Assembly (NCBI GenBank): GCA_902797925.1
Contig: CADBUT010000326.1
Coordinates: forward strand, 1-7,201
Origin: an uncultured Spirochaetaceae bacterium
GTDB lineage: Bacteria > Spirochaetota > Spirochaetia > Treponematales > Treponemataceae
Direction of reading: 5' to 3'
Length of the DNA stretch: 7,201 bases
Shown here: piece by piece, positions 1 through 4,478 of the stretch
Numbering within the stretch: the first letter of the stretch is position 1
Layout of the letters: the number at the start of each line of letters is the position of its first letter
Notes under the pieces: model-generated
The model's database searches: none
What the model saw: the letters and a program-made list of their open reading frames with translations, nothing else
What the model was told of the DNA's origin: nothing
Program-made: the position numbers and the translations under genes

Positions 1-808
1 AAGCATCACGCTTTGCAAGCATCTCGCCGCAGCGGTAGCGCATCTGCTCAACATTCACGCCCTCGTAAGTTGCTGTCGGATAGCCGTAATAAATCCACAA
101 GAACGTGCAGATTTTCATCTTGTCTTTTGGCGGCTGGCGCACTTCAACGCCGTTTTCCATGCTGATAAAGACAATTTCAGCAGGGCCAAGCTCTTTTGCA
201 TCTTCGTAGCCGAGGTTCACATAAGAAAAGCTTTCAGAAGCAATGCACCACGCATCCTGCTTCTTGCCGATAAGCAGCGGAAGGCGGCCAAGCTTGTCGC
301 GCGCCGCGTAGATGCCTTTCGGCGTCATCAGAAGAATCGTCATTGAGCCCTGCACAACGTCTTGTACGAATTTAATGCCCTCTTCTATAGAAGATTTCTG
401 ATTAATAAGCGAAGCCACAAGCTCGGTTGCGTTGATGCTGCCGCCGCTCATCTCAAGAAAGTGCGTTGCACCTGCTTCAAGCGTTTTCTTTACAAGCTCG
501 TTCATATTTGAAATCAAGCCTACTGTAGTAATTGCGTAGCTTCCCAAATGAGAATGAACAAGAAGCGGCTGCGGCTCGTTGTCTGAAATACAGCCGATGC
601 CCATGTTACCGGTCATTTCTTCAACGTCTTTTTCAAATTTTGTGCGGAACGGTGAATTCTCGATATTGTGAATGGCGCGCTGAAAAGTGCCATTGTCAAA
701 TGTCGTCATTCCGCCGCGGCGTGTGCCAAGATGAGAATGATAATCGATTCCGAAAAACAAATCCAAAACGCAGCTCTGTTTTGAGACAACTCCAAATAAT
801 CCGCCCAT
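1..808 (-). CDS. PurF-like amidophosphoribosyltransferase paralogue with degenerate glutaminase domain (partial, C-terminus outside window)
   Basis: 269 codons are open from an ATG at 808 to the left edge, with no stop. The start is set by AGGAG seven bases upstream. The protein aligns along its length with the class II (Ntn) glutaminase half of PurF, which makes phosphoribosylamine from PRPP and glutamine in purine synthesis. MGGLFG (1-6) matches the E. coli PurF start MCGIVG, GNMGIG (67-72) is identical to it, and AARDKLGRLPLLIG (168-181) and ASES (190-193) match the ARDPxGIRPL and ASES blocks. Residues from about 232 (KICTFLWIYYGYP) match the linker into the phosphoribosyltransferase half, which is not visible. 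By my alignment the catalytic Cys is Gly2, the substrate Arg after GNMGIG is gone (CISDNE follows), the oxyanion Asn-Gly is Val96-Gly97, and the Asp of the SDSE block is Asn127. It is therefore probably unable to hydrolyse glutamine. It lies 41 bases after azlD and is probably co-transcribed. I recall a similar PurF-like subfamily starting MGGxFG in other anaerobes but could not check this. Confidence 0.85.
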   Translation of the reverse strand, partial: MGGLFGVVSKQSCVLDLFFGIDYHSHLGTRRGGMTTFDNGTFQRAIHNIENSPFRTKFEKDVEEMTGNMGIGCISDNEPQPLLVHSHLGSYAITTVGLISNMNELVKKTLEAGATHFLEMSGGSINATELVASLINQKSSIEEGIKFVQDVVQGSMTILLMTPKGIYAARDKLGRLPLLIGKKQDAWCIASESFSYVNLGYEDAKELGPAEIVFISMENGVEVRQPPKDKMKICTFLWIYYGYPTATYEGVNVEQMRYRCGEMLAKRDA

Positions 809-814
809 GAAACC

Positions 815-819
815 ACTCC
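815..819 (-). promoter_or_regulatory. Ribosome binding site of the PurF-like gene
   Basis: AGGAG on the minus strand lies about seven bases before the ATG at 808. It fixes that ATG as the start and shows that the residue after Met really is Gly rather than a Cys in some other reading. Confidence 0.7.
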
Positions 820-849
820 TATTTATTCAGCTTAAAAAGCTTATATATT

Positions 850-1176
850 TCAAACCGCTATAAAGTTCAGTATCAATTCTGCACACAAAACAGCAAGCGA
901 AGCGCATGCCGCAACAGTAAGCAGGCTCTTTTCAAACCACGCAAGCACAAGCGCCGTAATGCAGCCGGCAGCCGCAGCCAGAAAATTTGGCGTAGCATAA
1001 AAAATAGCCGGAAAAGTCATTGCGCCAAGAACGGCATACGGCACATAATACAAAAACGACTTTACGAATACATTTTCAATTTTCTTTTTGAAAAGCACAA
1101 GAGGAACAACGCGCACCGCATAAGTTACGGCTGCCATTACAGCCACATATTTCAAAAAAAGCACTGTATCAGTCAT
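850..1176 (-). CDS. azlD: AzlD-family branched-chain amino acid exporter, small subunit
   Basis: 108 residues, the usual size for AzlD/YgaH/BrnE. The protein is almost entirely hydrophobic, with about four membrane segments. It carries the family's early block AVRVVPLVLFKKKIENVFVK (about residues 20-39) followed by YYVPYAVLGAMTFPAI (about 43-58). With AzlC it forms an inner-membrane exporter; characterised relatives export valine, leucine, isoleucine, methionine or the analogue azaleucine. I chose the ATG at 1176 rather than the ATG at 1191 because AGAGG sits six bases upstream of 1176 and because AzlD proteins normally begin just before the first hydrophobic segment. Its first eight bases overlap the end of azlC (ATGACTGA), typical of translational coupling. 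Substrate cannot be read from the sequence. Confidence 0.92.
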   Translation of the reverse strand: MTDTVLFLKYVAVMAAVTYAVRVVPLVLFKKKIENVFVKSFLYYVPYAVLGAMTFPAIFYATPNFLAAAAGCITALVLAWFEKSLLTVAACASLAVLCAELILNFIAV

Positions 1177-1939
1177 CTTGAGCCTCTGCATTTTCTTTGG
1201 CTGCTTCGCTGGCGGCGGCTTCAGTTTCAGTTTTTTCAGTTACCGGCGCGGCAAACGCAAAAAGCGCGCTTGAAACTATTGCGCAAATGATTATCACAAA
1301 GCCGCCGGTTATTCCTTTCAAAGCCGGAACAAACTTGAAAGCCGTGCTCATCAGCGAAGAAAGCACGACGACGCCCGCCACTGCCCCGCTCTTTTTGGCC
1401 GGCGGAATGATTATGGCGATGAACATGCCGTAAATTGCTATGCCGAGCGCATTGGTCAAAACTTGCGGCAGAATGTTGCCCGCAAGCGCGCCCAAAGCCG
1501 TGCCAACAGCCCAACCGACGTAAGGCATTGAAATAAGCCCGAACATGTACCAGCGGCTTACATTGCCTTTCTGCCCAGAAGCAACGGCGAAAACTTCATC
1601 AGTATTCATAAAGGCAATTACAAAACGGTCTAAGAATGTTACGCTTGAATCTAATTTTTGAGAAAGAGAAACTGACATGAGCGCATAACGCAAATTGATG
1701 ACGAGCTGAGAAAGAGCCATTTCAACAAACGGAAGATGACCGGCTATAATGGGCACACCGGCAAGCTGGCCCGCCGAAGTGACGTTGACCATTGAAATGA
1801 GCACAGCCTGCCAGACTGCAAAACCTTGATTTATTGTGAAGATACCAAAAGCAAAAGACACAGACAAATATCCGAGGCAAATCGGAATACCGTGCCGCAG
1901 CCCTTGCATAAAGTATGCTGAACGTTCCGCCCTTTTCAT
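1169..1939 (-). CDS. azlC: AzlC-family branched-chain amino acid exporter, large subunit
   Basis: 256 residues from the ATG at 1939; relatives such as YgaZ are about 245. It is a polytopic inner-membrane protein and partner of AzlD in amino-acid export. Family marks include MQGLRHGIPICLGYLSVSFA near the N-terminus, the TSAGQLAG block around residues 55-62 and LSQLVINLRYALMS around residues 76-89. The GTG at 1975 gives 12 more residues, but it lies inside the probable -35 element and the family usually starts at the charged stretch just after Met1 here (MKRAERSAYF). No Shine-Dalgarno site precedes the ATG; the promoter predicts a leaderless transcript. The last 27 or so residues, after the final membrane segment, are a hydrophilic Glu/Ala-rich tail (EKTETEAAASEAAKENAEAQ), longer and more acidic than I expect for the family. 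Confidence 0.94.
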   Translation of the reverse strand: MKRAERSAYFMQGLRHGIPICLGYLSVSFAFGIFTINQGFAVWQAVLISMVNVTSAGQLAGVPIIAGHLPFVEMALSQLVINLRYALMSVSLSQKLDSSVTFLDRFVIAFMNTDEVFAVASGQKGNVSRWYMFGLISMPYVGWAVGTALGALAGNILPQVLTNALGIAIYGMFIAIIIPPAKKSGAVAGVVVLSSLMSTAFKFVPALKGITGGFVIIICAIVSSALFAFAAPVTEKTETEAAASEAAKENAEAQDD

Positions 1940-1946
1940 CACGGCG

Positions 1947-1975
1947 AGTATAGCACAAAGCGGAATTTTTGTCAC
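1947..1975 (-). promoter_or_regulatory. Promoter of azlC-azlD-purF-like operon
   Basis: On the minus strand there is GTGACA (1970-1975, five of six to TTGACA), a 17-base spacer, then TATACT (1947-1952, five of six to TATAAT), preceded by TGC, an extended -10. Transcription should start near 1940, one base before the azlC ATG at 1939. This leaves essentially no leader and no ribosome binding site. The position is inferred from sequence only. Confidence 0.7.
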
Positions 1976-2014
1976 AGACTTTTTATGCTGAAGTGTGCAT
2001 TTTGTTGAAAGTTT

Positions 2015-2023
2015 TGTTATTAT
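2015..2023 (+). promoter_or_regulatory. Candidate promoter (extended -10) for the MATE gene
   Basis: TGT followed by TATTAT (2018-2023, five of six to TATAAT) forms an extended -10 in the AT-rich divergent spacer between azlC and the MATE gene. No good -35 lies at the right distance upstream. A weaker alternative is TTGAAA (2005-2010) with TACACT (2030-2035), spaced 19 bases. Either would give a leader of roughly 110-120 bases before the preferred ATG at 2150. I see no riboswitch or obvious hairpin in that leader. Confidence 0.3.
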
Positions 2024-2136
2024 TTTGAATACACTACGCTTTTTTGCGTTTTATTGAGTTTTTATCGCTGTTTTTTCTTGATGTTTATTTTTATTTTGGA
2101 TAACATGAAAAAACTTAACGTCAATTCAGCATTCAC

Positions 2137-2141
2137 AAGGA
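2137..2141 (+). promoter_or_regulatory. Ribosome binding site deciding the MATE start
   Basis: AAGGA lies eight bases before the ATG at 2150. The other in-frame starts at 2054 (TTG), 2081 and 2105 (both ATG) lack an equally good site. Confidence 0.65.
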
Positions 2142-2149
2142 CTTTTCTG

Positions 2150-3496
2150 ATGTTTAAAAATTCTGAAATATTTGAAAGCGCACCGATTCCAAGAGCAGTT
2201 GCAAAGCTTGCACTGCCTACAATGCTCACAATGCTTGTAAACGTGCTCTATAACATGGTTGATACATACTTCATCGGGCGCACAGGTGACCCGAACCAGG
2301 TTGCAGCCGTAAGCATTGCCACGCCGGTTTTTCTTTTTCTTATGGCAGCCGGAAACATTTTTGGTGTGGGCGGCAGCGCATACATTTCGCGCTCTCTTGG
2401 CGAAAAGCAATACGGCCGCGTAAAGAGCATCGCGTCTTTCTGCTGTTATGCCGGCATTTTCACAGGACTTCTTATAGGCGCAATCTTCATCATCTTCAAC
2501 AAACCGATTCTTACATCATGCGGCGCAAGCAGCAATACAATCGGGTTTGCAGCTGAGTATCTTAAATGGATTGCATTCGGCGCACCTTTCGTAGTTTTCA
2601 GCTTTGCATTCTCAAACATTGTGCGCGGCGAAGGTTCTGCAAAAACTTCGATGTTCGGGCAGATGCTCGGCATGGTTGTCAACATGATTCTTGACCCTAT
2701 TATGATTCTCGGCATGAAAATGGGCGTAAGAGGCGCGGCAATTGCGACCGTAATCGGAAACATCTGTACATGCGCTTTTTCTCTTGTGTACATTTTTGCA
2801 AGCAGGCGCACGGTGCTTTCAATAAGCCCGGCTGAATTCCGCATGGATCAGGGAATTTTCAGCAATGTTTTCGCAATCGGCACTCCGGCTTCAATCAACA
2901 ACGTGCTTATGAGCCTTTCAAATATACTTATGAACAAATTCCTCGCAGGTTACGGCGATATTCCGATTGCTTCGATGGGAATCGCCATGAAAGCGAATAT
3001 GTTCGTTGTTTTCATGCAGATTGGTCTTGCTGTCGGCGTCTTGCCGCTCATCGGCTATAACTACGGCGCAAAGAACTACAAGCGCATGACATTAATCATA
3101 AAATTTTCTGCAATTGCAAATTTGTGCATCGGCACAACATTGACGATATTGTACTTCTGGCTTACTGCGCCCATCGTCAGGCTGTTCATCGACAACCAGG
3201 AAACAATCAGCTACGGAATTCAGATGGTGCGCGCTTTGCAGCTTTCAATGCCTGTAATCGGTATTCTTTTCATCTTGAGCAACGCGTTTCAGGCAATGGG
3301 CAAAAGCATTCCGTCGATGGTGCTTTCAATCAGCCGTCAAGGTTTCGTATTTTTTCCGACACTGATTCTTATGAACAAATTTATTGGTCTGAACGGTCTT
3401 ATCTATTCACAGCCGATTGCAGACATAATTTCAGTCTTTATTGCAATCGCAATGTTCATCGCAATCAAGCGGAATTTTTCAAAAGAATCCGCATAA
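2150..3496 (+). CDS. MATE-family multidrug/cation antiporter
   Basis: 448 residues, standard for the family (about 450), with about twelve membrane segments spread evenly. MATE proteins sit in the inner membrane and export cationic drugs or metabolites in exchange for Na+ or H+. Hallmarks: PIPRAVAKLALPTMLTMLVN (12-31) leading into the first membrane segment; MILDPIMILGMKMGVRGAA (179-197), the classic end of the N-terminal half; GLAVGVLPLIGYNYGAKNYK (292-311), its mirror in the second half; and a late Arg-Gln turn SRQGFVFFP (395-403). It resembles the MepA/NorM-like bacterial branch more than plant or eukaryotic MATEs. Starts at 2105 or 2054 would add 15 or 32 residues in front of the short charged N-terminus; the AAGGA site favours 2150. 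The gene is monocistronic: divergent from azlC and closed by a strong terminator. Substrate unknown. Confidence 0.95.
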   Translation: MFKNSEIFESAPIPRAVAKLALPTMLTMLVNVLYNMVDTYFIGRTGDPNQVAAVSIATPVFLFLMAAGNIFGVGGSAYISRSLGEKQYGRVKSIASFCCYAGIFTGLLIGAIFIIFNKPILTSCGASSNTIGFAAEYLKWIAFGAPFVVFSFAFSNIVRGEGSAKTSMFGQMLGMVVNMILDPIMILGMKMGVRGAAIATVIGNICTCAFSLVYIFASRRTVLSISPAEFRMDQGIFSNVFAIGTPASINNVLMSLSNILMNKFLAGYGDIPIASMGIAMKANMFVVFMQIGLAVGVLPLIGYNYGAKNYKRMTLIIKFSAIANLCIGTTLTILYFWLTAPIVRLFIDNQETISYGIQMVRALQLSMPVIGILFILSNAFQAMGKSIPSMVLSISRQGFVFFPTLILMNKFIGLNGLIYSQPIADIISVFIAIAMFIAIKRNFSKESA

Positions 3497-3514
3497 TTTT
3501 TGAAACTGATTCAC

Positions 3515-3551
3515 GGCATTGTGCACAAGCCATGCACAGTGCCATTTTTTT
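3515..3551 (+). terminator. Intrinsic terminator after the MATE gene
   Basis: An eleven-pair stem (GGCATTGTGCA at 3515-3525 with TGCACAGTGCC at 3533-3543, one G-U pair) with a seven-base loop is followed by A and then seven T (3545-3551). It lies 18 bases after the MATE stop and separates that gene from nudC. Confidence 0.9.
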
Positions 3552-3614
3552 CTGCAAAACAACGAACAACAGAGCCTTGTATTAAGCTTTCGTAAAATCA
3601 TCAGCTGAAAAAAT

Positions 3615-3642
3615 TTGACATTCGCCCAAAGCGTGTTATGCT
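3615..3642 (+). promoter_or_regulatory. Promoter of nudC
   Basis: A perfect TTGACA (3615-3620), a 16-base spacer ending in TGT, then TATGCT (3637-3642, four of six to TATAAT). The expected start of transcription is at about 3649, which is the A of the nudC ATG. No Shine-Dalgarno site precedes that ATG, so the message looks leaderless. Confidence 0.7.
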
Positions 3643-3648
3643 AAATCT

Positions 3649-4431
3649 ATGCCGATGATTACAACAAAAACGAACACGCACCATTCAATGTGCCTCATAT
3701 TCAAAGACAGCGAGCTGCTTGTAAAGGCAGAATCTCCGGTTGAATTGTCAGATGAAAAAGTTTTGCAGAAATGCTTTGAACAGAATTATGCAAAAGACTG
3801 GTTCACAGAGCCAGAAAAAGATTATACAACAGCCATTCTCGAAGAAGGCGCGCCTACTCCGGCAAAGCATAAGTGGATAAGGCTGCGCGAACTTTTTGCG
3901 GCTAACGACCCGGTTGCACCGACGGCGGCGCGCGCGCTTGCCCTGCTGAAGTGGCGGCGCACGGCACGTTTCTGCGGCTGTTGCGGCGGCCCGCTGCAGG
4001 ACGATAAATATGAAACGGCGCGCGTCTGCCCTCTTTGCGGCAACGTCGTCTTTCCGCGTATTTCGCCTGCAATCATAATCCTCGTGTCAAAAGGCGACAA
4101 AATCTTGCTTGCGCGCCACGCCACACGCAACACAGACTTGTACACTTGCCTTGCAGGCTTCATGGAGCACGGCGAAAACATCGAAGAATGTGCACGGCGC
4201 GAAGTAAAAGAAGAAACAGGCATTGAAATTGAGAACATACGCTATTGCTCAAGCCAGGCGTGGCCTTACCCAGACCAGCTTATGATTGCGTTGCGCGCCG
4301 ACTGGAAGAGCGGCGACTTAGTCTTGCAGGAAAGCGAAATCGACGATGCAAAGTGGTTCAGCAGAGATAATCTGCCGCCGATTCCAAAGCCCGGTTCAGT
4401 TGCGTATAAGCTTATAACCGGAAAGATTTAG
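3649..4431 (+). CDS. nudC: NADH pyrophosphatase / NAD-capped-RNA decapping Nudix hydrolase
   Basis: 260 residues, close to E. coli NudC (257). NudC splits NADH or NAD+ into NMN(H) and AMP and removes NAD caps from RNA in the cytoplasm, using a divalent metal. All parts are visible: a variable N-terminal domain (1 to about 100); a four-Cys zinc ribbon, Cys109/Cys112 and Cys127/Cys130; the complete Nudix box from Gly170 to Ile192 (G-x5-E176-x7-R184-E185-V-x-E188-E189-x-G191-I); and SQAWPYP (202-208), the version here of the SQPWPFP signature that separates NudC from other Nudix enzymes. The Pro-to-Ala and Phe-to-Tyr changes in that signature are mild. The first ATG at 3649 and a second at 3655 are both possible; the promoter places the transcript start at 3649. 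It is a single-gene unit between two terminators. Confidence 0.95.
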   Translation: MPMITTKTNTHHSMCLIFKDSELLVKAESPVELSDEKVLQKCFEQNYAKDWFTEPEKDYTTAILEEGAPTPAKHKWIRLRELFAANDPVAPTAARALALLKWRRTARFCGCCGGPLQDDKYETARVCPLCGNVVFPRISPAIIILVSKGDKILLARHATRNTDLYTCLAGFMEHGENIEECARREVKEETGIEIENIRYCSSQAWPYPDQLMIALRADWKSGDLVLQESEIDDAKWFSRDNLPPIPKPGSVAYKLITGKI

Positions 4432-4432
4432 C

Positions 4433-4474
4433 AAAAAAAAAGCTGTCTGAGCCAACGCCCGGACAGCTTTTTTT
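4433..4474. terminator. Bidirectional terminator between nudC and the FGE-like gene
   Basis: A run of nine A (4433-4441), a nine-pair stem (AGCTGTCTG at 4441-4449 with CGGACAGCT at 4460-4468, one G-T mismatch that pairs as G-U in one transcript only) around a ten-base loop, then seven T (4468-4474). It has a T tract on both strands and lies directly after both convergent stops (4431 and 4479), so it can end both transcripts. Confidence 0.9.
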
Positions 4475-4478
4475 ATCG

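Noticed and set aside
532..810. Plus-strand open frame of 92 codons
   Set aside because: It lies antisense inside the PurF-like gene, has no start signal, and its protein has no recognisable domain or sensible composition.
829..842. Small palindrome AGCTT-AAA-AAGCT between azlD and the PurF-like gene
   Set aside because: A five-pair AT-rich stem without a T tract on the minus strand; too weak for a terminator and no evidence of another role.
1940..1975. Alternative GTG start for azlC adding 12 residues
   Set aside because: It would overlap the -35 and -10 elements, has no ribosome binding site, and the family begins at the later Met.
2054..2149. Upstream TTG/ATG starts for the MATE gene
   Set aside because: The extra N-terminus is not typical of MATE proteins and the AAGGA site points to the ATG at 2150. 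The ATG at 2105 cannot be fully excluded.
2446..2844. Minus-strand open frame of 132 codons within the MATE gene
   Set aside because: Antisense shadow of a well-supported MATE coding sequence with no domain of its own.
3124..3585. Plus-strand open frame of 153 codons overlapping the MATE 3' end
   Set aside because: Out-of-frame shadow that runs through the terminator; no start signal and no family resemblance.
3822..4238. Minus-strand open frame of 138 codons within nudC
   Set aside because: Antisense to the Nudix and zinc-ribbon coding region; an artefact of GC-rich third positions.
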